Shown one piece after another: positions 25,048-32,235 of a stretch of DNA of 40,244 bases (positions are counted from its first letter, which is position 1; each line of letters starts with the position of its first letter). Position numbers and translations under genes: made by a program. The notes under the pieces were generated by a model that saw nothing but the letters and a program-made list of their open reading frames with translations, was not told the DNA's origin and ran no database searches. The stretch comes from Bianquea renquensis (GTDB taxonomy: Bacteria; Bacillota; Clostridia; Lachnospirales; Bianqueaceae), in assembly GCF_014384895.1 (NCBI RefSeq), contig NZ_JACRSQ010000027.1, positions 1 to 40,244 of the forward strand, read 5' to 3'.

Positions 25048-26007
25048 CTATTCCTCCATCTGAAGCGTATCTAAGTTTCCGATAGTTGCCACCATCACGG
25101 CCTTGATGGTATGCATTCGGTTTTCCGCTTCATCGAACACAACGGACTGCGGACTCTCAAAAACATCCTTTGTCACTTCATTCCCTTTTACCGCTGGCAG
25201 GCAGTGCAGAAAGATGGCTGTATCCTTTGCTTTTTTCATGATGCCTGCGTTGATCTGGTAGGGCGCTAGAAGCTGGACCCTCTCCGCCATTTTGTCCTCC
25301 TCACCCATGGAGCACCAAACATCTGTATACAAAACGTCCGCATCCTGACAGGCCGACTCCAGATCTTCTGTTACGGTGATGGACCCGCCGGTAGCGTCCG
25401 CCAAAGCCTGGCAATCCAGCCGTAGACTTTCCTCCGGCTGAAGTGTCTCTGGGGCAGCAATGACGAAATGCAAGCCCATTTTAGCACAGCCGATCATGAG
25501 ACTGTTGGCCATGTTGTTTCTTCCATCGCCGGCAAACACCATCTTGACGCCGGCCAGTCTCCCCAGCTTTTCTTGAATGGTCAGAAAATCGGCTAAAATC
25601 TGCGTGGGATGGTAATCATCCGTCAAACCGTTCCAAACAGGAACGTCACTGTATTTCGCCAGTGTCTCCACCTTCTCATGGGAAAAGCCACGGAATTCAA
25701 TGCCGTCAAACATTCTCGACAGGACACGCGCGGTGTCCTCCACGCTCTCCTTATGTCCCAGCTGGATTTCATTCTTTCCCAGATACTCGCTATATCCGCC
25801 TTCGTCCGCACATGCAACAGTGAAGGCGCAGCGTGTTCTTGTGGATGGCTTTTCAAAAATTAGGGCCACGTTTTTTCCCTTCAATGTGCCGTGGGTGATT
25901 CCCGCTTTTTTGTCTTTCTTTAGTTTGGCAGCTAGATTCAGTAAATATGTAATTTCTTTCTGCGTAAAATCCTTTAAGGTGAGAAAATCTCGGTTATGCA
26001 GCGTCAT
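25048..26007 (-). CDS. argF: Ornithine carbamoyltransferase
   Basis: A 319-residue enzyme that joins carbamoyl phosphate and ornithine to give citrulline. The carbamoyl-phosphate loop is FEKPSTRTRCAF (STRTR at 55-59), and the ornithine-side motifs are DDYHPTQILADFLT and FLHCLPAVKGNEVT. The open frame continues to 26112, but that covers the promoter; ATG 26007 has GGAGGG about 6 nt upstream. It is the promoter-proximal gene of argFCJBD, preceded by a TTGAAA/TACAAT promoter and an ARG box in the leader. An anabolic role is clear from its neighbours. Confidence 0.96.
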   Translation of the reverse strand: MTLHNRDFLTLKDFTQKEITYLLNLAAKLKKDKKAGITHGTLKGKNVALIFEKPSTRTRCAFTVACADEGGYSEYLGKNEIQLGHKESVEDTARVLSRMFDGIEFRGFSHEKVETLAKYSDVPVWNGLTDDYHPTQILADFLTIQEKLGRLAGVKMVFAGDGRNNMANSLMIGCAKMGLHFVIAAPETLQPEESLRLDCQALADATGGSITVTEDLESACQDADVLYTDVWCSMGEEDKMAERVQLLAPYQINAGIMKKAKDTAIFLHCLPAVKGNEVTKDVFESPQSVVFDEAENRMHTIKAVMVATIGNLDTLQMEE

Positions 26008-26032
26008 TGTCTTCCCTCCATTATACAGTGCG

Positions 26033-26050
26033 TATGCATATTTATTCATT
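26033..26050 (-). promoter_or_regulatory. ARG box in the argF leader
   Basis: The minus strand reads AATGAATAAATATGCATA, close to the AhrC/ArgR consensus CATGAATAAAAATKCAAK. It lies about 30-45 nt after the likely transcription start of argF. Arginine-dependent repression is inferred. Confidence 0.65.
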
Positions 26051-26083
26051 TTTATCGTAATTCTATACAGATGATTGAATAAT

Positions 26084-26112
26084 ATTGTACCCTTTTTCAT
26101 TGAAATTTTCAA
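26084..26112 (-). promoter_or_regulatory. Promoter of the argFCJBD operon
   Basis: On the minus strand TTGAAA (26107-26112), a 17-bp spacer and TACAAT (26084-26089). It gives a leader of about 70 nt before the argF ATG. Confidence 0.85.
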
Positions 26113-26133
26113 TCGAAAATTCTAACAAAATCT

Positions 26134-26163
26134 CTTGCATTTTTATTTATGTGGTTGTATAAT
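26134..26163 (+). promoter_or_regulatory. argG promoter overlapped by a near-consensus ARG box
   Basis: TTGCAT (26135-26140), a 17-bp spacer and TATAAT (26158-26163) form the promoter. The ARG box CTTGCATTTTTATTTATG (26134-26151) reads CATAAATAAAAATGCAAG on the minus strand, 17 of 18 positions matching the AhrC/ArgR consensus. Its overlap with the -35 and spacer predicts arginine-dependent repression. Confidence 0.85.
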
Positions 26164-26260
26164 TATAAGCACAATCCAAGCTGTACATCGTCCCCAGCAA
26201 AATGGACGCCTACGGGCAGATGAGGATGCAGCTGTGACATGACAAGGAGGATAAACGATT

Positions 26261-27469
26261 ATGAGCAATAAAAAAGTTGTGCTAGCTTATTCTGGCGGCC
26301 TGGACACGACGGTTATCATTCCATGGCTGAAGGAAAACTATAATTATGACGTTATCGCGGCGTGTATCGATGTCGGTCAGGGCAATGAGACGGAAGGCCT
26401 TGAGGAGCGTGCCCTGAAAAGTGGAGCCTCCAAATTTTATTTGAAGACTGTGACAGAGGAGTTCATTACAGATTACATATATCCGACGATGAAAGCCGGC
26501 GCCGTCTATGAGACGTCCTATATGTTGGGTACCTCCATGGCGCGCCCTCTGATCGCCAAAGTTCTGGTGGACATTGCACTGCAGGAAGGCGCGGAAGCCA
26601 TCTGCCACGGCGCCACGGGAAAAGGCAACGACCAGGTGCGCTTTGAACTCACCATCAAAGCTCTTGCACCCCAGCTTAAAATCATTGCTCCATGGAGAAT
26701 CTGGGACATGCAGTCGCGGGAAGATGAAATCGCATACTGTCAAGAGCGCGGCATTGAATGTCCCGTAAAGAAAGGCGACAGCTATAGCCGTGACCGGAAT
26801 ATCTGGCACATCAGCCATGAAGGTCTGGAGCTGGAGGATCCCGCCCAGGAGCCCAATTACGACAAACTTCTGAAGCTTGGGGTTACGCCACAGGCCGCGC
26901 CGGATCAGGGTACCGCCATCTCCATCTCATTTGAAAAGGGAATTCCTGTTGCGATCAATGGAGAGGCGATGGATCCTGTTACACTGCTTACAACGCTCAA
27001 TGAGCTGGGCGGCCAAAACGGAATCGGCATCGTCGATATTCTGGAAAACCGGGTTGTGGGTATGAAATCCCGGGGAGTCTATGAGACGCCTGGCGGAACA
27101 ATTCTCTATAAAGCCCATGAACAGTTGGAACATATGTGTCTGGATAAACAGACATACGCGTACAAGCAGACGATCGCAATCAAATTTGCGGAGCTTGTCT
27201 ATTCTGGCGAATGGTTTACGCCCCTGCGGGAAGCGCTCTCCGCTTTCGTCGACTCCACCCAGGAGGTGATCACCGGAACGGTACATCTTGTCCTGTACAA
27301 GGGAAACATCATCCCCGCCGGTTGTACGTCGCCCAATTCCCTTTATAATGAAAGCATTGCCAGCTTTACAACAGGCGAGCTCTATGATCACAAAGACGCA
27401 GAAGGGTTTATCAACCTTTTCGGATTGTCCATGAAGATCCGTGGAATGCTGAACAACAGCAAGAACTAA
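26261..27469 (+). CDS. argG: Argininosuccinate synthase
   Basis: A 402-residue enzyme that condenses citrulline and aspartate with ATP to argininosuccinate. The ATP pyrophosphatase loop AYSGGLDTTV (9-18) is intact. GATGKGNDQVRFE, RDRNIWHISHEGLELEDP and YETPGGTILYKAHE are family landmarks. AAGGAGGAT precedes the ATG. It is transcribed away from argF from a shared intergenic region holding both promoters and ARG boxes. The next enzyme, argininosuccinate lyase (argH), is not encoded in the window. A terminator follows. Confidence 0.97.
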   Translation: MSNKKVVLAYSGGLDTTVIIPWLKENYNYDVIAACIDVGQGNETEGLEERALKSGASKFYLKTVTEEFITDYIYPTMKAGAVYETSYMLGTSMARPLIAKVLVDIALQEGAEAICHGATGKGNDQVRFELTIKALAPQLKIIAPWRIWDMQSREDEIAYCQERGIECPVKKGDSYSRDRNIWHISHEGLELEDPAQEPNYDKLLKLGVTPQAAPDQGTAISISFEKGIPVAINGEAMDPVTLLTTLNELGGQNGIGIVDILENRVVGMKSRGVYETPGGTILYKAHEQLEHMCLDKQTYAYKQTIAIKFAELVYSGEWFTPLREALSAFVDSTQEVITGTVHLVLYKGNIIPAGCTSPNSLYNESIASFTTGELYDHKDAEGFINLFGLSMKIRGMLNNSKN

Positions 27470-27480
27470 GTCTCACCGGA

Positions 27481-27512
27481 ACGGCCTCCCTACAGTTGGA
27501 GGTCGTTTTTTC
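27481..27512 (+). terminator. Intrinsic terminator of argG
   Basis: ACGGCCTCC, an 8-nt loop and GGAGGTCGT form a 9-bp stem with one G-T pair, followed by a T-run (27506-27511), 12 nt after the argG stop. Confidence 0.9.
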
Positions 27513-27517
27513 TTGTG

Positions 27518-27613
27518 AAAAAGTTCGCTTCGCAAAAAGTTCGCTTCGCAAAAAGTTCGCTTCGCAAAAAGTTCGCTTCGCAAAAAGTTCGCTTCGCAAA
27601 AAGTTCGCTTCGC
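27518..27613. repeat. Six tandem copies of a 16-bp repeat
   Basis: AAAAAGTTCGCTTCGC is repeated six times without change (27518-27613). The last copy runs into a perfect 9-bp hairpin, AAAGTTCGC/GCGAACTTT (27600-27620), so the array looks like expansion of one arm of that hairpin. The same hairpin and the sequence after it recur at 38246. Open frames through the array are artefacts of its composition. Confidence 0.92.
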
Positions 27614-27647
27614 GAACTTTGGAAGAACCTTCGGGTCTTCGAATCAG

Positions 27648-27712
27648 GTCCGCCTCTCGGCGGACTTTCCTGTAGGACAAAGAGGGAGGGGCGTAGAGCG
27701 CCTCTCCCTCTT
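27648..27712 (-). terminator. Two strong hairpins downstream of the lipoprotein gene
   Basis: Hairpin A is GTCCGCC/GGCGGAC with loop TCTC (27648-27665). Hairpin B is a roughly 14-bp stem, AAGAGGGAGGGGCG pairing with CGCCTCTCCCTCTT (27680-27712), with one G-T pair. On the minus strand hairpin B is followed by TTTGTCC. They probably terminate the minus-strand lipoprotein gene. The remaining part of 27613-27765 shows no gene. Confidence 0.7.
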
Positions 27713-27765
27713 GCCTTAAATTTGCGGCGTCTACGGCTTGTCCCTCACACTGGCCAACCATCTGT

Positions 27766-28596
27766 TTATCCCTGTAGCGACGCCTGCCAATCACCGCGGA
27801 TGGTTTCGATCGTCTTTCCCAGCACAGCCTGGGCATCTCCCCCATTGTAGACCTGTAACAGTTTGTCACGCCCATAGGTTTCGTCGAGATATTTGACAAA
27901 GGCCCCGGCGTATACGCAGTAGGCGCCACGATAATTAAACGCATCCTCTGCTCCTGCAGCTTGGGCAATCCCTAGGCTCAGGTCGCCCATCTCTAGAGCG
28001 TCAGGGTACGCGCCCGCCTTGAGCAAGGTTTTTGCCAGCACATCGATGGTTTTAAAGGATTCTTTGCTATCCCCGGCGAGGCCCTTTAATTCATGGAGGT
28101 TTCGGGCATAGGTGTTCAATAAACTCTCCTTGTTGAGATCCGCTACATACGCCCCGAGCCCCTCTCGCAGCCAATCTGGCGCTATGGTCATTCCGGCCTT
28201 GGCTTGGCAAATTAGATTCGTGTAGGGTGCCGCCCCTTCCTTGGCGTAATAGAGCGTCACATCTTGACCAACCGCCATGGACGTGCCGGTCCCTGCCTTT
28301 ACATAACACCGTATTCTCTCGGAAGTACCGCTCTGCTCATAGGCATCCGTTGCAATATAATTCGCGCCTAGAAATTCAGCGACTGCCCTCTCTGCCTCCT
28401 CGACCCGATACGCTGCCCAGTCCTTCTCGCTGTCCTCCATGTAGTCTGATTCAATAAACAAATCCACTGACGAAAAAGAGAGGGTATCAAAGCCATCCGT
28501 CCTCCCGAAGGAGTAGCTCTTTGGTGCTTTTTCACCGCAGGCGGCCATGGCAACAGTGGCCATCACCAAAAGCGCTGTCAGTAAGATCTTTTTCAT
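27766..28596 (-). CDS. Putative lipoprotein, peptidase MA-like C-terminal region
   Basis: A 276-residue exported lipoprotein. The start at ATG 28596 (not the open frame's 28626) gives a signal peptide MKKILLTALLVMATVAMAAC with Cys20 as the lipid anchor and GGGGAT about 10 nt upstream. Past residue 140, the segments PDWLREGLGAYVADL and AGAFVKYLDETYGRDKLLQVY resemble peptidase-MA-like domains, in which a helix with WLxEG is followed by a YG-x-x-K-L helix. The zinc-binding HExxH is not present, so activity is doubtful. It stands alone behind a TTGAAG/TATAAT promoter. I do not know its function. Confidence 0.75.
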   Translation of the reverse strand: MKKILLTALLVMATVAMAACGEKAPKSYSFGRTDGFDTLSFSSVDLFIESDYMEDSEKDWAAYRVEEAERAVAEFLGANYIATDAYEQSGTSERIRCYVKAGTGTSMAVGQDVTLYYAKEGAAPYTNLICQAKAGMTIAPDWLREGLGAYVADLNKESLLNTYARNLHELKGLAGDSKESFKTIDVLAKTLLKAGAYPDALEMGDLSLGIAQAAGAEDAFNYRGAYCVYAGAFVKYLDETYGRDKLLQVYNGGDAQAVLGKTIETIRGDWQASLQG

Positions 28597-28637
28597 ATGC
28601 GTTAATCCCCTTTTTTCAGTTTCCAACTCATCTGTTG

Positions 28638-28666
28638 ATTATACTCTATATTCCCATAAACTTCAA
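28638..28666 (-). promoter_or_regulatory. Promoter of the putative lipoprotein gene
   Basis: On the minus strand TTGAAG (28661-28666), a 17-bp spacer and TATAAT (28638-28643); leader about 35-40 nt to the ATG at 28596. Confidence 0.85.
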
Positions 28667-28744
28667 GCCCCTCTTTGGTTTTACCTGGGGCCGTGTCAGC
28701 CTTCCAACTCCAATCAGGGCATATCTTGCGTTTTCCCTAATTTG

Positions 28745-28995
28745 TGGTATAATAATCGCGTAAGCGATTATACGCGCCGGCCGCGCAGTGAGCGAAGCGA
28801 ACAAGCCTTTGCGCGGTCGTGTGCAACCTCGCGGAGCTATATCATGGCCGCAGGCCATGGTATAATAATCGCAAACGCGATTATACGCGCCGGCCGCGCG
28901 GTGAGCGAAGCGAACAAACCTTTGCGCGGTCGTGTGCAACCTCGCGGAGCTATATCATGGCCGCAGGCCATGGTATAATAATCGCAAACGCGATT
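28745..28995. repeat. 113-bp direct repeat, two copies plus a partial third, each with a TATAAT
   Basis: Copies begin with TGGTATAATAATCGC at 28745, 28858 and 28971, exactly 113 bp apart. The third stops near 28995. Each unit holds a hairpin AATCGC/GCGATT next to the TATAAT, a GC-rich part with GTGAGCGAAGCGAAC, and a hairpin CATGGCC/GGCCATG just before the next copy. The units differ at only a few positions. The first copy has TTGCGT 16 bp upstream of its TATAAT, a plausible promoter for the nitroreductase with a long structured leader. Open frames here are not convincing genes. Confidence 0.9.
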
Positions 28996-29029
28996 CTATA
29001 GCACGAACAGACACCAATACCATATACAG

Positions 29030-29044
29030 TTGTGTCCAACACAA
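29030..29044 (+). promoter_or_regulatory. 15-bp inverted repeat before the nitroreductase
   Basis: TTGTGTCCAACACAA is an inverted repeat (TTGTGT/ACACAA, 3-nt centre) ending 8 nt before the AGGAGG ribosome binding site. It could be an operator. It resembles, but is three bases shorter than, the Rex box, so I do not assign a regulator. Confidence 0.4.
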
Positions 29045-29066
29045 AAAATTATAGGAGGTCTTGTCA

Positions 29067-29582
29067 ATGAATGATGTCATTAAGACAATCGCTGCTCGCC
29101 GGAGTATTCGAAATTATACAGCACAGCCTGTATCCCCTGAGCAGCTGGACATTCTGCTCCAGTGCGCAATCAACGCGCCAAGTGCCCGCAATCTACAGCC
29201 CCGCTACTTTACTGTACTAGAAAGGCCAGATGAGATTCAAGAGCTAGCCGATGGCATTGCCCGCTCTCGGGGTATGGAGCGGCCTCTCCATAATGCCCCC
29301 ACCGTCATTGTCATCTCCGGAGCCACCGACTCCTCCTGGGCCGTTACCGACTGCTCTCTCTCCGCTCAAAACATTATGCTGGCAGCGGAATCCCTCGGCC
29401 TCGGCACATGCTTTATCGGCTGCGGAACACCGTTTTGGAATAGCCCAGAAGGTGACGCATTTGCAGACAAGATTCAAGTGCCAAAGGGGTATCATCCGCT
29501 ATTTGCCATGACCGTTGGGTACCCCGCCGAATCCCCAGAATCTACGCCTCGCAATCAGGATGTTATCTCAATTCGCGCATAA
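29067..29582 (+). CDS. Nitroreductase-family flavoprotein
   Basis: A 171-residue FMN-dependent oxidoreductase of the nitroreductase superfamily, expected to use NAD(P)H to reduce nitro or quinone compounds. The FMN-binding start AARRSIRNYTAQPVS (about 8-22) and the INAPSARNLQPRYF loop (about 37-50) are typical, as are AESLGLGTCFIG and the C-terminal FAMTVGYPAE. ATG 29067 is preferred over TTG 29061 because AGGAGG (29053-29058) lies 8 nt upstream. It is shorter than NfsB-type enzymes and fits the small clostridial subfamily. The physiological substrate is unknown. Confidence 0.92.
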   Translation: MNDVIKTIAARRSIRNYTAQPVSPEQLDILLQCAINAPSARNLQPRYFTVLERPDEIQELADGIARSRGMERPLHNAPTVIVISGATDSSWAVTDCSLSAQNIMLAAESLGLGTCFIGCGTPFWNSPEGDAFADKIQVPKGYHPLFAMTVGYPAESPESTPRNQDVISIRA

Positions 29583-29615
29583 AAAATGAATAATTTATAA
29601 ATATTAAAATATATC

Positions 29616-29644
29616 TTGTGAAAACAGGATAAGTGGGGTATAAT
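29616..29644 (+). promoter_or_regulatory. Promoter upstream of the acidic membrane protein
   Basis: TTGTGA (29616-29621), a 17-bp spacer and TATAAT (29639-29644), about 50 nt before the ATG at 29697. Confidence 0.8.
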
Positions 29645-29696
29645 GTGTAAAGAAGCGTAAGGAGAACTTTAAACAAGCGCAGAAAGGAGATTCTAC

Positions 29697-29999
29697 ATGA
29701 ATACTATTGCGAAAAATGTACTAGAAATGGAACAGCTCAAGGATCTCGTTGCAAAACTCAAGGGCACCGATACAAAAAAGGAAAAGAACTGCAAATGGAT
29801 ATGGATTGCTATAGCTGCCGCCGCTGTGGCCGCTTTGGTTATTGTATTGCTTGCAAAACACAACAAAAAGCACGATTGCTGCTGCTGTGGTGATGAGGAC
29901 GACGACGATTTCGACTATCTCGATGAGGACTATGACGACGATATCGACTACGATTTCGAAGAAGAGGACGACGACACTGACGACACCGACAAAGAATAG
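29697..29999 (+). CDS. Small single-pass membrane protein with tetra-cysteine and acidic tail
   Basis: A 100-residue protein not assigned to a family. Residues 1-30 are a charged amphipathic segment; 34-53 are a hydrophobic helix (WIWIAIAAAAVAALVIVLLA). A basic patch HNKKHD leads to four consecutive cysteines (61-64), and the last 35 residues are almost all Asp, Glu and Tyr. AGAAAGGAG precedes the ATG, and a good promoter lies upstream, so it is probably a real gene. Cys4 plus an acidic tail might bind metal ions or the cell envelope. It is 18 nt from the RlmD-type gene and may be co-transcribed with it. Confidence 0.7.
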   Translation: MNTIAKNVLEMEQLKDLVAKLKGTDTKKEKNCKWIWIAIAAAAVAALVIVLLAKHNKKHDCCCCGDEDDDDFDYLDEDYDDDIDYDFEEEDDDTDDTDKE

Positions 30000-30017
30000 A
30001 AAGAGGTTTACCATACG

Positions 30018-31442
30018 ATGAAGGAACCACTGCTAATCCAGGGTACGGTTTCGGAAGTCCTGTTTCCCAATAAGGGAATCCTAATTCCGGCGACGGGGGA
30101 TCCGTCCTCTCCACATGAGGACTGCCCAGCCGCCGGATTTTCTGTATCTGACACTTCTAAACCAGCATCCTCGATCCACATAAAAAACGTTTTGCCAGGT
30201 CAGACAGTGGAAGTCTTACTCAATCGAAACCGGCGGCGGGAAGGGCGTGTCGTTCAAGTTTTAGCGCCTGCGCCTTATGAAGTTTCCTCCCCCTGCCCCA
30301 TCGCTGGCCGTTGTGGCGGCTGCCACTATCAGACCGTTCCCTATGATAAACAGTTAGAGTTAAAAGAACTTCAGGTTCGAAAACTGTTGGCTCCCATACT
30401 TGAAACGTCAAATCCCATGTTTCTTCCCATTCTCCCAAGCCCCTCCCCAGCAGGCTACCGCAATAAAATGGAATACAGCTTTGGCGACGAGGAGAAAGCA
30501 GGGCCCTTGACCCTCGGCCTGCATAAGCGCGGCGCGTTTCATGATATTGTGACGGCCAATCACTGCACACTCGTCCACGACGACTTCAATCAAATCGTCA
30601 ACTCCGTTCTGTCATACTTTCATTCCATCGGCGCCTCTTACTGTAGTAAGCGTACCCACGAAGGGTTTCTCCGCCATTTAGTCCTTCGGCGAAGTGAGTA
30701 TGACGGAGGCATATTGGTGAATCTGGTGACCACGTCCCAGGGGACGCTGGACAAGACCGCCTTTCTCCGATGCCTACAGTCACTCGCCCTAGATGGCCAT
30801 ATCGCTGGAGTCCTACATACCGTCAACGATAGCCTTGCCGATGTGGTGCAAAAAGACGCGATGACCGTCCTCTACGGCGTCGATTGGTTTACCGAAGAAT
30901 TGCTGGGATTGAAGTTTAAAATCACCCCCTTCTCCTTCTTTCAAACCAACTCCAAGGGCGCAGAAACGCTATACAGCGTTGTGCGGCAGTTTGCTGGGGA
31001 CATAGAAGGACAAACGATCTTTGATCTCTACTGTGGAACTGGCACCATCGCCCAGATTATGGCAGGTGCCGGTGCGAAAAGGGTTCTGGGCATTGAACTG
31101 GTGGAGGAAGCTGTGGACGCGGCTGGTGAAAACGCTGCTTTAAACGGGCTGACCAATTGTTCCTTTGTTGCCGGGGATGTGTTGCGAATGGTGGATGAGT
31201 TGGACGCGGCTCCCGATACCATTATTCTGGATCCTCCCCGAGACGGAATTCATCCCAAGGCCCTTCCAAAAATTCTGGCCTATGCGCCGAGACAATTTAT
31301 CTATGTATCCTGCAAGCCCACCTCTCTGCTCCGCGACGTGCCAATCTTTCAGCAGGCTGGATATACCGCTACAAAAATTCAGTGCGTTGATATGTTCCCG
31401 CAGACGGTGCATGTGGAGACGGTATGTCTATTGTCCAAATAA
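30018..31442 (+). CDS. rlmD: 23S rRNA (uracil-5-)-methyltransferase, RlmD/RumA type
   Basis: A 474-residue SAM-dependent enzyme that methylates uridine in ribosomal RNA. A TRAM-like domain (about 8-85) is followed by Fe-S cluster cysteines 93, 99 and 102 in PCPIAGRCGGCHYQ and Cys183 in ANHC. Then come the SAM loop DLYCGTGTIAQ, the DPPRDG motif and catalytic Cys432 in YVSCKP. FFQTNSKGAETLY is another family landmark. It ends at VETVCLLSK. In some relatives a C-terminal extension follows; here its remnant is out of frame just past the stop (see 31440-31500). The methylation core is complete. The exact site (U1939 or U747) is not decidable. Confidence 0.85.
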   Translation: MKEPLLIQGTVSEVLFPNKGILIPATGDPSSPHEDCPAAGFSVSDTSKPASSIHIKNVLPGQTVEVLLNRNRRREGRVVQVLAPAPYEVSSPCPIAGRCGGCHYQTVPYDKQLELKELQVRKLLAPILETSNPMFLPILPSPSPAGYRNKMEYSFGDEEKAGPLTLGLHKRGAFHDIVTANHCTLVHDDFNQIVNSVLSYFHSIGASYCSKRTHEGFLRHLVLRRSEYDGGILVNLVTTSQGTLDKTAFLRCLQSLALDGHIAGVLHTVNDSLADVVQKDAMTVLYGVDWFTEELLGLKFKITPFSFFQTNSKGAETLYSVVRQFAGDIEGQTIFDLYCGTGTIAQIMAGAGAKRVLGIELVEEAVDAAGENAALNGLTNCSFVAGDVLRMVDELDAAPDTIILDPPRDGIHPKALPKILAYAPRQFIYVSCKPTSLLRDVPIFQQAGYTATKIQCVDMFPQTVHVETVCLLSK

Positions 31443-31502
31443 ACCTCAAAGTCGAAGCAAAGATGGACAAGATGGATTTAACAGTGGCGGAGTAAAGGCA
31501 AC
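31440..31502 (+). pseudogene. Frameshifted remnant of an RlmD C-terminal extension
   Basis: Past the TAA, the +1 frame reads NLKVEAKMDKMDLTVAE, and after another shift KATY. This matches the LLSKLN...KVE-x-DMDKMDLTAAESKATY start of an extension I know from many clostridial RlmD-like proteins. One missing base after LLSK produces the stop, and another is missing at E(S)KATY. The rest of the extension is absent, and the LytTR gene begins 30 nt further on. Confidence 0.55.
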
Positions 31503-31531
31503 CTATATAAGTCATAAAGGATGGAGTGAAC

Positions 31532-32230
31532 ATGAATTACAAAATAGCGATTTGCGATGATTCCGCCGCAGATAGACAATACTTATATGGTTTAGTAGGT
31601 CGATGGGCTGCAAACACAGGTCATACTGTGCAGATTGCTTTATTTCCCTCCGCTGAAAACTTCCTGTTCCACTATACCGAGAAAAACGATTATGACATAT
31701 TGCTGCTTGATATTGAAATGGGCGATATGGACGGCGTAACTATGTCAAAAAAACTGCGCCAAGACAATGATACGATTCAAATCGTTTTCATCACCGGATA
31801 TTCCGATTACATATCCGAGGGGTATGAGGTTGCAGCACTTCATTACCTGATGAAGCCTGTCAAGCAAGAAAGACTATTTTCTGTTCTTGACCGGGCTGCA
31901 GAGAAGCTGTCAAAGAATGAGAAGGTTTTGAACATTGAGATTGGCGGCGAATTGGTGCGTATTCCTGTATATCAGATTCGATATGCGGATGTATTCAGAA
32001 ACTATGTGACCATCCACGCTTCCGATACTTTGACGGTAAAAATGACGTTAGGCGAGCTGGAAAAGAAACTGGATGATCGCTTTTACCGTGTTGGCCGTTC
32101 GGTGGTAGTCAATCTTACACAAATCAGCCGTGTTACAAAAACGGAAATCAAACTATTCGATGGTGTATCCATTCCTTTGCCCAGAGGTGCATATGATGAC
32201 GTGAACCGAGCAATTATCAACATGAGGTGA
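31532..32230 (+). CDS. LytTR-family response regulator (AgrA-like)
   Basis: A 232-residue regulator. The receiver domain has the acidic pair CDD (8-10), phospho-acceptor Asp60 in ILLLDIEMGDMDG and LMKPVKQERL with the conserved lysine. The C-terminal LytTR DNA-binding domain (about 135-230) has the usual IRYADVFRNYVTIH and FYRVGRSVVVNLTQI segments. ATG 31532 is taken; GTG 31526 is in frame. It overlaps the kinase gene. AgrA-type regulators often control peptide export or bacteriocin genes, and the ABC exporter genes downstream are a likely target. Confidence 0.92.
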   Translation: MNYKIAICDDSAADRQYLYGLVGRWAANTGHTVQIALFPSAENFLFHYTEKNDYDILLLDIEMGDMDGVTMSKKLRQDNDTIQIVFITGYSDYISEGYEVAALHYLMKPVKQERLFSVLDRAAEKLSKNEKVLNIEIGGELVRIPVYQIRYADVFRNYVTIHASDTLTVKMTLGELEKKLDDRFYRVGRSVVVNLTQISRVTKTEIKLFDGVSIPLPRGAYDDVNRAIINMR

Positions 32231-32235
32231 AGCAA

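Noticed and set aside
28547..28978. 143-codon frame across the 113-bp repeats
   Set aside because: It begins inside the signal-peptide region of the opposite gene and copies the DNA repeat; no start signal.
29030..29044. Rex-type redox operator before the nitroreductase
   Set aside because: TTGTG and CACAA are present but the spacing is 5 bp rather than 8, so I list it only as an unassigned inverted repeat.
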